Below are positions 53,596-62,087 of a stretch of DNA of 64,000 nt, piece by piece. Within the stretch, counting starts at the first letter, position 1. Every line of letters starts with the position of its first letter. The position numbers and the translations under genes are program-made. Source of the stretch: Fictibacillus marinisediminis (GTDB lineage: Bacteria > Bacillota > Bacilli > Bacillales > Fictibacillaceae); NCBI RefSeq assembly GCF_023149135.1, contig NZ_JAIWJX010000002.1:2480001-2544000 (forward strand), written 5' to 3'. The notes beneath the pieces are model-generated. The model was not told where the DNA came from. It did no database searches and was given only the letters and a program-made list of their open reading frames with translations.

Positions 53596-54802
53596 CTGAC
53601 AGAACCTCCTCGTACACCTGCTCTACCCTCGCTGCCACATTCGGCCAGCGGTAATCGCGTTCGGCAAGAGAGGATGCCTGTTTGCCGAGCCTTTGTGCAA
53701 TGATGTCATTGTTTAAAATAATTTCCAGGGTGAGCGCCAAATCCTGAGCGTCTTTTGGGTTGACGAGCAGCCCTGTTTCTCCTTCAACCACCACATTTTG
53801 AAGCCCGCCGACACGTGAGGCAATCACTGGACATCCGCATGCCTGTGCCTCTGCAGCCACCATTCCGAACGATTCATAATAGGAAGGCACGACAGCAACG
53901 TTGGCAGCGTTAAAGTATTCCGCCAGCTGCTCCTGGCTTTTCGGCCCTACAAACTGAACATAACGCTCAATTCCTTTCACCCAGGAACGCTGTTTTTCCT
54001 GAATGGGAAGCTGATCATCACCGATCTCTTCTTTCTGTCCTCCAGCAAGAATCAGTCTAGTGTTTGACGGGACGTCACCCCATTGAATCAAGTATCTGAA
54101 TGCTTTGAGGAGGGTTTCAACACCCTTGGTTTCTTCCAGCCGGCCGGCATAAAACACGAGAGGGCCGTGAACATCCAATTTTTGTTTTATCGCGGGTTTT
54201 TGGTTTAAAGGATAAAAAGTTGGAGATACACCGATTGGAATGACATCAACAGGTGCAGGCTGTTTAGTAAAGTCATGGATCAGGCTTTTCTCGCTGTTGG
54301 TCGTGGCGATCACGCGGTTAGCGGAACGGAGAATGGTTCGTTCATACTGGAACCTGCGCTCATCCCTTTCTCCTGTGGCCCGTTCTTTAGCTGCTCCAAG
54401 GGAATGTGAAGTATGGACAAACGGTATATTGTACTTTCTGCGAAGCTGGCGGCCTAATATCCCTGACAGCCAGTAATGAGTATGAATTATATCATATTGA
54501 TCAACAGGAACAAGTTCCTCGATTTCTTTAAAAAAGCCGGGCAGTATTTGAAACATTTCATTTTTGGATACAAAGCCTTTGATACCGGCTTGGATGCGGA
54601 TAACTCTAGAGCGTTTTCCAAATGCCTCCGTCTGAGGAGCATCTTTATCACACCAGTGGGTTATGACATCAACATCCCATCCCCTATTTTCCATGGCAAG
54701 CGCCAAATGGTACACATAATTATTCTGTCCTCCAGCTTGCTTTCCGCCCAGTTTTGCCAGCGGGTCTCCATGGTCTGATATAAATAAAACTTTTTTATTC
54801 AT
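53558..54802 (-). CDS. GT4 glycosyltransferase, sucrose-phosphate-synthase-like
   Basis: A 414-aa GT-B enzyme. The N-terminal glycine-rich acceptor loop GGKQAGGQNNYVYHLALAM and VHTSHSLGAAKERATGE are typical of the sucrose-phosphate/mannosylfructose-phosphate synthase group. The nucleotide-sugar site holds the retaining GT4 E-x7-E (ESFGMVAAE). Paired with a cognate phosphatase, it should make a non-reducing disaccharide such as sucrose from a nucleotide sugar and fructose-6-phosphate; the exact sugar is not provable here. ATG behind AGAGGGG. Confidence 0.78.
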   Translation of the reverse strand: MNKKVLFISDHGDPLAKLGGKQAGGQNNYVYHLALAMENRGWDVDVITHWCDKDAPQTEAFGKRSRVIRIQAGIKGFVSKNEMFQILPGFFKEIEELVPVDQYDIIHTHYWLSGILGRQLRRKYNIPFVHTSHSLGAAKERATGERDERRFQYERTILRSANRVIATTNSEKSLIHDFTKQPAPVDVIPIGVSPTFYPLNQKPAIKQKLDVHGPLVFYAGRLEETKGVETLLKAFRYLIQWGDVPSNTRLILAGGQKEEIGDDQLPIQEKQRSWVKGIERYVQFVGPKSQEQLAEYFNAANVAVVPSYYESFGMVAAEAQACGCPVIASRVGGLQNVVVEGETGLLVNPKDAQDLALTLEIILNNDIIAQRLGKQASSLAERDYRWPNVAARVEQVYEEVLSGETRKRYTSFSY

Positions 54803-54852
54803 AACTGCTACCCCTCTTTCTATTGTTGCGGTCTATAACGTGTAAGTTACTT

Positions 54853-54877
54853 ATACCCGTTCTCTCCTCAGACAAAC
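54853..54877 (-). promoter_or_regulatory. Candidate sigma-B promoter of the glycosyltransferase-phosphatase operon
   Basis: GTTTGT and GGGTAT with a 13-base spacer on the minus strand, about 50 bases before the start. The -10 is a full sigma-B match and the -35 keeps GTTT. Confidence 0.62.
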
Positions 54878-54942
54878 CAAAATAGCTTCTTTAGTCCTAT
54901 TAAATTAAGACTTTATTCCTTTTTGTGAAGGTTTAGGAAAAG

Positions 54943-54973
54943 AAAAAAGATGCGCTAATATACGCATCTTTCT
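54943..54973 (-). terminator. Terminator after yqjQ
   Basis: AAAGATGCG/CGCATCTTT stem (loop TATATTAG) with T run on the minus strand. Confidence 0.82.
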
Positions 54974-54996
54974 TGTTTACATAATATAATTATTGT

Positions 54997-55785
54997 CTAT
55001 TTTTGTTTGAATGCATTTCCGCCAAGCTTTTCTACAAGCTTGGGAAAAAGCTGATAAAGCGTACTGCCTGCATTCATCCAAAGAGGCAGATTGATCTCAC
55101 GGACAGGACGGCCGATCGCCGAAATGATTTTTTTAGAAACATACTCCGGGGACAGCATCCACTTCTTGATGTTTTTCTCATAGGAACCCGATTTGTCTGC
55201 GATGGAAAAAAAGTTCGTTTCAATCGGCCCCGGGTTGATGGCTGTTACCCATATTCCACTGTTTGCGAGCTCCATCCGCAATCCGTTTGAAAAGCCAAGA
55301 ACAGCGTGTTTAGAAGCGGCATATCCGCTCGACTTCGGTGTGGATATCTTTCCTGCCTGTGACGCAATATTGATTATATGGCCAGAACGCCGTTCCAGCA
55401 TTTGCGGCAGCACTGCCTGTGTACAAGCCATCAGGCCGACCACGTTGGTCTGAAGCATTCTGGAAAGATCGTTTAGGTCCGCATCAATAAAGTAGTCGAA
55501 TATTCCAAATCCAGCGTTGTTGATCAGAACATCGACAGAAACCGTACGAGTGATCTCTGCGAAAACCGCTTTCACCTCTTCTGCGTTGCTAACGTCCAGC
55601 GAATAGATCAGCGCTTCCACATCAAAATGTTCTTTTAGATCTTTTTTTACGTTCACTAGTTTGTCCAGGCTTCTGGCGATCAGCACCGGCTTAGCACCAA
55701 GGCTTGCCGCATCAAACGCGATCCGGGCTCCAAGCCCTCCGGAAGCCCCTGTGATAACCACCGTTTTTCCTTTTAAATCCTTCAT
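54997..55785 (-). CDS. yqjQ: SDR-family oxidoreductase (YqjQ-like)
   Basis: A 262-aa short-chain dehydrogenase/reductase. Cofactor motif TGASGGLGARIAFD, NNAGFG, and the catalytic Ser/Tyr/Lys as IASQAG...YAASKHAV are present. Substrate unknown. It starts next to the end of yqjP (about four bases overlap), forming a pair as in B. subtilis. Confidence 0.9.
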   Translation of the reverse strand: MKDLKGKTVVITGASGGLGARIAFDAASLGAKPVLIARSLDKLVNVKKDLKEHFDVEALIYSLDVSNAEEVKAVFAEITRTVSVDVLINNAGFGIFDYFIDADLNDLSRMLQTNVVGLMACTQAVLPQMLERRSGHIINIASQAGKISTPKSSGYAASKHAVLGFSNGLRMELANSGIWVTAINPGPIETNFFSIADKSGSYEKNIKKWMLSPEYVSKKIISAIGRPVREINLPLWMNAGSTLYQLFPKLVEKLGGNAFKQK

Positions 55786-55788
55786 ATC

Positions 55789-56757
55789 TTACGCTCCTTC
55801 TGCCCGCTTGTAATAAATAATACCCTGTATGTCCTCCGCTTGAATCCTTCCCTCCTCTTCAAGCAGATCAAGATGCCCCACGGTTTCCGAGAGAGTAAGC
55901 CCAGGTTCCTTTTGATAGATCCTCGGGAATAAAAGCTTGCTTAATTCATAAGCCGTCTTATGCCCGGCGAGCATCTCCCATAGGACATCCGCCCGGTTGT
56001 TCTGCTGTGCAAGCCTTTCTTCGATCAACTCAGAACTGTTGGAGATTGGAAGGCCATGCCCCGGCAGGATGACGGTTATGGGGAGTTCGGCTGCCGTCTT
56101 AAGTGAATCCCGGTATTGCAGCAGCGGTTTAGGCCGGTCTCTTTTCGTGAGAGGGGGAGGCTCGATGAGTGCGTTGGACGAAATACGCTGCAGCAAAAAG
56201 TCCCCTCCAATCATAATACCGCTCTCTTGATGAAACAGAGAAAGATGATCTGGAGAATGGCCCGGTGTTTTCATGATTGTCCACCCTGGCAGCCCTGGCA
56301 CTTCTTCTCCTTCATATAACGCCGGGGAAGCATGGACCACAGCAGAAAGCTCAAGATACTTCTTTAATTTCCTATGTTCAAACCGGACGGCTTCTTCCGG
56401 CATTCCCATTTTTTTGTAAAACCCCTCATAAAATTGATTTCTATGTACAAAAAATTCTTGCTGCTGGCTGAGATAGGGTATTTCTTCTAAACTTGCGAGC
56501 ACAGCAGGCACCGGGCTCGTAAAGTATGAATAAAGACCGACATGGTCCGGGTGATAATGGGTAAAGATCACCTGTTCAATATCGTTTTCTTCCAGCCCGT
56601 TCTCCGCCAGTTTCTCTCGAAAGATGCTCCATGCCTCAGGCGTTTTTGGTCCGCAGTCAACAAGGGTAAGCTTTTCTCCCCGTATGAGATAGACATTGAC
56701 ATCCCCTACCGGAAACGGTGTCGGAAGCGCGATGGTTATTATATACTGGTTCAACAT
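55789..56757 (-). CDS. yqjP: MBL-fold metallohydrolase (YqjP-like)
   Basis: A 322-aa metallo-beta-lactamase-fold hydrolase. The metal motif is FTHYHPDHVGLYS, with further His in TPGHSPDHLSL and LPGHGLPI, and Asp in IGGDFLLQR. A C-terminal winged-helix-like segment (LDLLEEEGRIQAEDIQGII) follows. ATG at 56755-56757 lies four bases after AGGTGA. Probably a thioester or phosphoester hydrolase; substrate unknown. Confidence 0.88.
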   Translation of the reverse strand: MLNQYIITIALPTPFPVGDVNVYLIRGEKLTLVDCGPKTPEAWSIFREKLAENGLEENDIEQVIFTHYHPDHVGLYSYFTSPVPAVLASLEEIPYLSQQQEFFVHRNQFYEGFYKKMGMPEEAVRFEHRKLKKYLELSAVVHASPALYEGEEVPGLPGWTIMKTPGHSPDHLSLFHQESGIMIGGDFLLQRISSNALIEPPPLTKRDRPKPLLQYRDSLKTAAELPITVILPGHGLPISNSSELIEERLAQQNNRADVLWEMLAGHKTAYELSKLLFPRIYQKEPGLTLSETVGHLDLLEEEGRIQAEDIQGIIYYKRAEGA

Positions 56758-56858
56758 TTTCACCTGACCTCTTCTCATGCATATATATATATCAATCAGT
56801 ATAGCAAAAGATCAGCACTATAAAAAAGTAAATATTCAAAATTATCTTTTTTATAAAC

Positions 56859-56888
56859 TTGACATACTGTACTGACTCATTGCATAAT
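56859..56888 (+). promoter_or_regulatory. Sigma-A promoter of the proI leader
   Basis: TTGACA and CATAAT with an 18-base spacer, just before the T-box leader. Confidence 0.6.
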
Positions 56889-56894
56889 GTGTTG

Positions 56895-57146
56895 TAATAA
56901 CTGAACGCTGAACACGGCGCTGAAAGGGACCAGTAATTCATTAAACGGCTGAAAGAGAATGGAATCCACCGGCTGAAAGATTCCAGCAGTGCGAAATGAA
57001 TGAACCTATCCCCCGAGCCATCAGGGATTGAACCTGATCGTATGCCTTCGATACAGGCGATAAGCTGGGCTTTTACCAAGCCAATTAAGGTGGTACCGCG
57101 GACCGCACTCCTCCGTCCTTTTCCAAGGATCGAGGAGTGCGTTTTT
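56895..57146 (+). ncRNA. Proline-responsive T-box leader of proI
   Basis: The T-box sequence AAGGTGGTACCGCGG is exact (57087-57101). Stem I is recognisable: GGGA and ATTCATT pair with AATGAAT and TCCC, with AGTA opposite GAACCTA. The specifier codon is CCT (57005-57007), read by tRNA-Pro, which matches the downstream proline-synthesis gene. The terminator CGCACTCCTC/GAGGAGTGCG with a T run ends it. Uncharged tRNA-Pro should allow read-through. Confidence 0.92.
57104..57146 (+). terminator. T-box regulated terminator of proI
   Basis: CGCACTCCTC pairs with GAGGAGTGCG around a ~19-base internal arm, then TTTTT. Its 5' arm overlaps the T-box antiterminator region. Confidence 0.88.
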
Positions 57147-57173
57147 ACGTTAACCTAAGTTGGAGGGATTGCC

Positions 57174-58016
57174 GTGTATAAAAAAATCGCGTTTATCGGA
57201 GCAGGTGCCATGGCAGAAGCAATGATTTCAGGATTGATCGCCAACAAGCTGGCCTCACCTGAACAGATCATTGCCGCAAACAGAATGAACACAAAAAGAC
57301 TTCTTGAACTGCAAAGGAAGTATGAGATAAAAATTTCCGCCTCAGCCGCAGATGCAGTGAGTGAGGCAGAAATCCTCATCCTTGCTATGAAGCCGAAAGA
57401 TGCTGAAGACGCCCTGCACTCGATCAGGGACGCTATCCATAAACAGCACCTTATCATTTCAGTACTTGCCGGGATATCAACAGATCACATCTCCACTCTG
57501 CTTCATACGGATGCCCCTGTCATACGGGCGATGCCGAACACATCTGCTGCGATCGGTTATTCTGCAACCGGCCTCGCCGCTGGAAAGTATGCCGAAGAGC
57601 AACATGTAAAACAGGCCGAAGAGCTTTTTAATTGCATCGGAACGACCACCTGCTTGAAAGAAGAAAGCCTGCATGCAGTAACCGGGTTGGCAGGAAGCGG
57701 TCCCGCTTATGTTTATTATTTAGTAGAAGCGATGCAGCAGGCAGCCTCCTCGCTCAATCTCAGTGAAACTGAGGCAAGGGATTTGATCGCGCAGACCCTG
57801 TTGGGTGCTGCCCATATGCTGAAAATGAGCGACGAACATCCCTTGCTGCTTCGGCAAAAGGTAACCAGTCCGGGTGGAACCACCGAAGCCGGAATTCAAA
57901 TGCTGGACCATTTTAAAGTAAAAGAAGCGATTGAATCATGCGTCAAGCGTGCCGCACAGCGCTCAGAAGAGCTCGGGAGAATGTACACCCCGCCCTCTTC
58001 CGAAGGAATAGTTTGA
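57174..58016 (+). CDS. proI: Pyrroline-5-carboxylate reductase
   Basis: Reduces pyrroline-5-carboxylate to proline with NAD(P)H. 280 aa: Rossmann motif FIGAGAMAEAMISGL, VIRAMPNTSAAIG, GLAGSGPAYVYYLVEAM and the C-terminal VTSPGGTTEAGIQML. GTG start behind GGAGGG. T-box control by proline ties it to proline biosynthesis (ProI type) rather than osmostress. Confidence 0.95.
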   Translation: MYKKIAFIGAGAMAEAMISGLIANKLASPEQIIAANRMNTKRLLELQRKYEIKISASAADAVSEAEILILAMKPKDAEDALHSIRDAIHKQHLIISVLAGISTDHISTLLHTDAPVIRAMPNTSAAIGYSATGLAAGKYAEEQHVKQAEELFNCIGTTTCLKEESLHAVTGLAGSGPAYVYYLVEAMQQAASSLNLSETEARDLIAQTLLGAAHMLKMSDEHPLLLRQKVTSPGGTTEAGIQMLDHFKVKEAIESCVKRAAQRSEELGRMYTPPSSEGIV

Positions 58017-58041
58017 CAATTCTGTTATTTCATTTTATAAT
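58013..58041 (+). promoter_or_regulatory. Perfect consensus sigma-A promoter
   Basis: TTGACA-N17-TATAAT with no mismatch and ideal spacing. The -35 overlaps the proI stop codon. It precedes a 51-aa gene. Confidence 0.85.
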
Positions 58042-58075
58042 AAAACGACTATAGAGCAGCAACGGGAGGTATAAG

Positions 58076-58231
58076 ATGCTTGATCAAGAAGAATTCAAGC
58101 GGTACAATCTGTTGTTTAAAGAGTTTGAGCAGTTTCTTACACGGCCACTGACAAAAAAGGAAAAAGATTTTATAAAATGGATCGTAAAAAATGATATGAG
58201 CATCGAACGCACATCGGCGCGAGCCACCTAA
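58076..58231 (+). CDS. Small acidic/basic helical protein, 51 aa, unknown function
   Basis: A 51-aa frame starting with ATG behind GGGAGG: MLDQEEFKRYNLLFKEFEQF then a lysine-rich helix (TKKEKDFIKWIVKN) and ERTSARAT. No signal or membrane segment. A consensus promoter and a terminator bracket it as an independent unit, which supports a real, well-expressed product. Family not recognised. Confidence 0.7.
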   Translation: MLDQEEFKRYNLLFKEFEQFLTRPLTKKEKDFIKWIVKNDMSIERTSARAT

Positions 58232-58267
58232 ACAAGCCCCTGAAAGGAAATGGGCTTGTTTTTTTCT
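58229..58267 (+). terminator. Terminator after the 51-aa gene
   Basis: AACAAGCCC/GGGCTTGTT with seven T. Confidence 0.88.
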
Positions 58268-58334
58268 TGGATTTAGAACGTTTGACCTGCTTATTTAAAG
58301 GTAAAATATAAAGAGGAAAGGAGTTTTTCCCGCT

Positions 58335-59114
58335 ATGACAAAAATCTTTGGACACCGGGGCGCAAGCAAGGTATGCCCCGAAAACACAATGGCCTCCTAC
58401 ACTCGGGCTTATGAAATGGGCGCAGACGGACTTGAAATTGATGTCCATTTAACAAGCGATGGTGTTCCTGTCATCATTCACGATGATACGGTCAAACGGA
58501 CAACCAACGGAAAAGGATATGTAAAAAATTTCACGCTCGCTGAAATTAAACAGCTGGACGCGGGAAGCTGGTTTTCTCCAACCTTTCAAAATGAACGGAT
58601 CCTCACACTAGAAGAGTTTCTGCAATGGATCTGTACCAAGCCGCTGCTTCTCAATATAGAATTGAAGAATAACAAAGTGATGTATGAAGATTTAGAGAAA
58701 AAAGTATACGATCTCGTAAATGCTTATGGAATGAAAGAAAAAACGATCTATTCATCTTTTAACCATTACAGCCTTGTGCAATTAAGGAGCATGGACTCTT
58801 ACATTGACATTGCTCCCCTCTACTCTTCGGCCATCTACGAGCCATGGAACTATGCAAGAAGCATGGGTTCGCTGAGTGTGCATCCTCAATTTAAGAGCCT
58901 TCATCCCGTGATCCTGCAAAGCCTTCATGAGCATGGGATACGGGTCAGGCCTTATACGGTCAATCAAGAAAAATGGATGCATTATTTAATGAATTGGCGG
59001 GTGGATGCCATCATCACTGATGTACCCGATGTGGCGTTGGCTGTTAGAAATGGAGAAATTACTGAACAAAAAAGCTTAATCCTTGAAATGTATAATAAGT
59101 TAAAAAAAAAATGA
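58335..59114 (+). CDS. Glycerophosphodiester phosphodiesterase
   Basis: A 259-aa GDPD-family enzyme releasing glycerol-3-phosphate from deacylated phospholipids. Motifs are FGHRGASKVCPENTMASY, GADGLEIDVHLTSDG, PVIIHDDTVKRTTNGKG and NIELKNN. No signal peptide, so cytoplasmic (YqiK-like). Upstream, GTTTGA/GGTAAA at 13-14 bases resembles a sigma-B promoter and overlaps a sigma-A-like TTGACC; not decided. Confidence 0.92.
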   Translation: MTKIFGHRGASKVCPENTMASYTRAYEMGADGLEIDVHLTSDGVPVIIHDDTVKRTTNGKGYVKNFTLAEIKQLDAGSWFSPTFQNERILTLEEFLQWICTKPLLLNIELKNNKVMYEDLEKKVYDLVNAYGMKEKTIYSSFNHYSLVQLRSMDSYIDIAPLYSSAIYEPWNYARSMGSLSVHPQFKSLHPVILQSLHEHGIRVRPYTVNQEKWMHYLMNWRVDAIITDVPDVALAVRNGEITEQKSLILEMYNKLKKK

Positions 59115-59136
59115 GCGGGCTGCCCGCTCATTTTTT
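59103..59136. terminator. Bidirectional terminator between the glycerophosphodiesterase gene and rnz
   Basis: AAATGAGCGGG/CCCGCTCATTT with a 3-base loop and A/T runs. It overlaps the ends of both convergent genes. Confidence 0.9.
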
Positions 59137-60063
59137 GCTGAGTTTTTCAATTGGAAAGACGCTGAAGTCATCGGCAATCTGCGTATTCGGAAAGACTTCC
59201 CGTGCTTCTTTTAAAAGAAGAGTCTTCTCCTCTTTATGATATCTAGAACTGATATGGTTCAAGATCAAGGCAGCTGCATTTGCCCGTCTGGCGGTAACAG
59301 CAGCCGATCTGGCTGAAGAATGGCCGAATTCCGCTGCCTTTTCAGCCAGTTCGTGAAGAACAGTAGCCTCATGAATAAGTACCTCAGCATCTCTTCCCAG
59401 CTCCACCGCATTCTCGCAGTATTTCGTATCGCCAAGGATAGCGACAATCCGGCCAGGAACAGGAGGGGAAACAAATTCACTGCTCTTGAGCACCGTTCCG
59501 TCCTCCAGAGTAATATCCCTTCCTTCTTTCAATTGCTGATATAAAGGACCGGGCGGCAGGCCCATCTTTTTTAGCAAGCCGGCTTCCAGCTTTCCAGGCT
59601 GTGCCTGCTCTTCTACGCGAAAACCGAAACAAGGGATCACGTGCTCAAGTTTCTTGGCATATACCCGACGGCCTTCCTCTTCACAGATCAGCCCTTCATC
59701 TATTTCTATCACTTGAATCGGATAGGTAAGATGCGTCTGGCTTATGTTCAAAGAAGTGTCGATGAAGGCCTTTATTCCCTTTGGTCCGTATATGGACACC
59801 GGACTCTCTTCACCATTTTGGAAGGAGCGGCTTCCCAGCAGGCCCGGCAGACCGAATAGATGGTCTCCGTGCAGATGAGTAATAAAAATTTTATTGATCT
59901 TACGCGGTTTTAGAGAAGTGTGCAGGATTTGATGCTGTGTAGCTTCTCCGCAGTCAAAGAGCCAGATTTCTCCTCCCGTCTGCAGGAATTTAAGGGCAAC
60001 CGAAGAAACATTCCTTTCCTTTGAAGGCATTCCGGCTCCCGTTCCCAGAAAATGAAGTTCCAT
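59128..60063 (-). CDS. rnz: Ribonuclease Z
   Basis: tRNA 3'-end processing endonuclease, 311 aa. It has the metallo-beta-lactamase core (FLGTGAGMPSKERN, FITHLHGDHLFGLPGLLGS, ILGDTKYC, HEATVLHE and FGHSSARSAA) and the flexible exosite-arm region. The ATG at 60061-60063 gives MELHFLGTG, the family start, behind AAAGGA; an ATG six codons earlier would overlap the PAP2 gene. Confidence 0.95.
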   Translation of the reverse strand: MELHFLGTGAGMPSKERNVSSVALKFLQTGGEIWLFDCGEATQHQILHTSLKPRKINKIFITHLHGDHLFGLPGLLGSRSFQNGEESPVSIYGPKGIKAFIDTSLNISQTHLTYPIQVIEIDEGLICEEEGRRVYAKKLEHVIPCFGFRVEEQAQPGKLEAGLLKKMGLPPGPLYQQLKEGRDITLEDGTVLKSSEFVSPPVPGRIVAILGDTKYCENAVELGRDAEVLIHEATVLHELAEKAAEFGHSSARSAAVTARRANAAALILNHISSRYHKEEKTLLLKEAREVFPNTQIADDFSVFPIEKLSKK

Positions 60064-60064
60064 A

Positions 60065-60715
60065 TCAGCTATTCCTTTCATGCTTTAAAATAGAAATCAT
60101 GAGGCGATAAGTGACAATGAAAAAAAGGAGCAAGCTTCCTCCCGCAAGAAATCCTGCCAGCACATCACTCGGATAATGCACACCAAGATAGACTCTGCTT
60201 AATCCGACAAGCACGATATAAACACATCCCCCAGCGGTTATAAGACGCCGCACCCAACTATGCTTAGCCTGTCTCACAAGAAGGTAGAATAACAGTCCAA
60301 AAAAACCGATGGAGATCATGGCGTGTCCGCTCGGAAAACTATATCCTCCGATATCAACTAGACGATGGAGGGATGGCCGCTTTCTTTCATAGATTCCTTT
60401 AAGAAAAGCGTTTCCGTAACGGATGACAAACAAACAGCTCCCCAGGATTACCGGTTCAAGCCAGCTTCTCCTCCCTAAAATAAAAAAAGCAGAGAACACG
60501 GCAAGCACTATAAATTCATTGGTCCTTGCTGCACTGTTTGTGATCACTATAAAAGCTCGGGTCAGCTCGTGGGGCTGATATGCCGTTACTGCATCAATCA
60601 CCGTCTGATCCAGTCTCTTTACGCCAGCCTCCCGATAGACGGCTGCAAGGAGAAAAAAGAAAATAAAAAGCAACAAAAATCCAAGAAAGTATGGCAGATG
60701 GATACTTTTCTTCAA
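60065..60715 (-). CDS. PAP2-family membrane phosphatase
   Basis: A 216-aa lipid phosphatase candidate with six hydrophobic segments. All three motifs are present: KGIYERKRP, SFPSGHAM and SRVYLGVHYPSDVLAG. Possible substrates are undecaprenyl pyrophosphate or phosphatidylglycerol phosphate. TTG start behind GGGTGAT. It is one base upstream of rnz and may be co-transcribed. Confidence 0.88.
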   Translation of the reverse strand: MKKSIHLPYFLGFLLLFIFFFLLAAVYREAGVKRLDQTVIDAVTAYQPHELTRAFIVITNSAARTNEFIVLAVFSAFFILGRRSWLEPVILGSCLFVIRYGNAFLKGIYERKRPSLHRLVDIGGYSFPSGHAMISIGFFGLLFYLLVRQAKHSWVRRLITAGGCVYIVLVGLSRVYLGVHYPSDVLAGFLAGGSLLLFFIVTYRLMISILKHERNS

Positions 60716-60766
60716 TTATAATCACCCGGCCTTTGGCTCGATAAAAAAGCTGTCTACAACCTATAG

Positions 60767-61960
60767 CTATGATGGATCATCTGTTAGTTTGCCTCGAATA
60801 ATGGAATGATCACCAAACTTTTTTTGAATATCGCTGATTAATCGATTTACATCATCCCGTTTTTTTTCCTGTTCAAAAGTAAACAAGTCCATCTGTTTAT
60901 AGGCTTTTTCTTTAGGGATAACATCCGCGGCCGTAATGCCGAGCAGCCGTACAGGTTCACCGTTCCAGTGTTTTGTAAACAAGGACCAGGCATGTTCCAG
61001 GATTTCACTCTTATCATGAAAGGGATTCTCCAGTGTCTTGCTTCTCGTAACCGTCTTCCTGTCTCCATACCGGATCACGATCTGAAGATTTTGACCGACG
61101 ACTTTCTTCCCTTTCATCCGGCGTTCAACAGAATCAGCCAGAACTGAAAAGACGCGTTTAAGCTCCGTTTCATCACTCACATCTTCAGCCAGAGTGGTCG
61201 AGTTGCCAACGGATTGAAATTCTGAGGCGCGCTCCGGGTCTACTGGGCGGTCATCGATCCCGTTCGCACGCTCCCACATCCTCACTCCGTTTTTTCCGAA
61301 GCGGTGTTTTAAACTGTACGCGTCTTCCTTTGCCAGGTCACCGATCGTATGAATATTATATTTTTTTAGTTTTTCTTCTGTGGCCTTTCCGATCCCATGC
61401 ATTTCACCTACGGTCATCGGCCAGAGGATCTGCCGGATCTCCCGCTTTCGCAAGACGGTAATCCCCATAGGTTTCTTCATATCTGAAGCCATCTTCGCAA
61501 GAAATTTATTCGGTGCAATCCCTATACTGGAAGGAAGACCCAGTTCATGATACAGCCTGTTTTGAATTTCCTCGGCAGCTTCGATAGGGCTCATGGATAT
61601 CCTCGTAATATCAAGATATCCTTCATCAATTGAGACAGGCTCAACAAGCTCAGTATATTCCCGAAGCAGCTGAAACATCTTCTGAGACATCGTCCTGTAT
61701 TTTTGAAAATCCGGCCGTAAGACGATAAGAGATGGACAAAGTTTTTTTGCCTGCCACAGAGGCATCGTAGTTTTTACTCCAAACTTACGTGCTTCATAGC
61801 TGCAGGTTACGATGATGCCGCGGCGCTCTTCGGGATTGCCGGCGATCGCAAGAGGCTTTCCCTTTAAAGTGGGATCCATCATACTTTCTACAGAAGCATA
61901 AAAGCTGTTCATGTCGACATGCAGGATAAATCTTCGTTTTATATTGGCAGACCTATCCAT
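60767..61960 (-). CDS. dinB: DNA polymerase IV
   Basis: Y-family translesion polymerase, 397 aa. Catalytic residues lie in HVDMNSFYASVE and VSIDEGYLDIT. Helix-hairpin-helix MHGIGKATEEKLKKYNI and the little-finger domain follow; LFTFEQEKK near the C-terminus is a likely beta-clamp binding site (QxxLF: QMDLFTF). Corresponds to B. subtilis YqjH/PolY1. RBS GGAG. Confidence 0.94.
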   Translation of the reverse strand: MDRSANIKRRFILHVDMNSFYASVESMMDPTLKGKPLAIAGNPEERRGIIVTCSYEARKFGVKTTMPLWQAKKLCPSLIVLRPDFQKYRTMSQKMFQLLREYTELVEPVSIDEGYLDITRISMSPIEAAEEIQNRLYHELGLPSSIGIAPNKFLAKMASDMKKPMGITVLRKREIRQILWPMTVGEMHGIGKATEEKLKKYNIHTIGDLAKEDAYSLKHRFGKNGVRMWERANGIDDRPVDPERASEFQSVGNSTTLAEDVSDETELKRVFSVLADSVERRMKGKKVVGQNLQIVIRYGDRKTVTRSKTLENPFHDKSEILEHAWSLFTKHWNGEPVRLLGITAADVIPKEKAYKQMDLFTFEQEKKRDDVNRLISDIQKKFGDHSIIRGKLTDDPS

Positions 61961-62057
61961 GTTGTTCCATCTCCTTCAATCCTTTTCCTTTCCCATTATA
62001 TGAAATGAGAGAACATAAGAAAAGCGAAAGCCGTTCACTATCACAGGGTTCACACCA

Positions 62058-62087
62058 TAAAAAAGACAAGGTTTATTCACCTTGTCT
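62058..62087 (-). terminator. Terminator after the MarR gene
   Basis: AGACAAGGT/ACCTTGTCT stem with a 6-base loop then TTTTTTA on the minus strand; it overlaps the stop codon. Confidence 0.85.
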
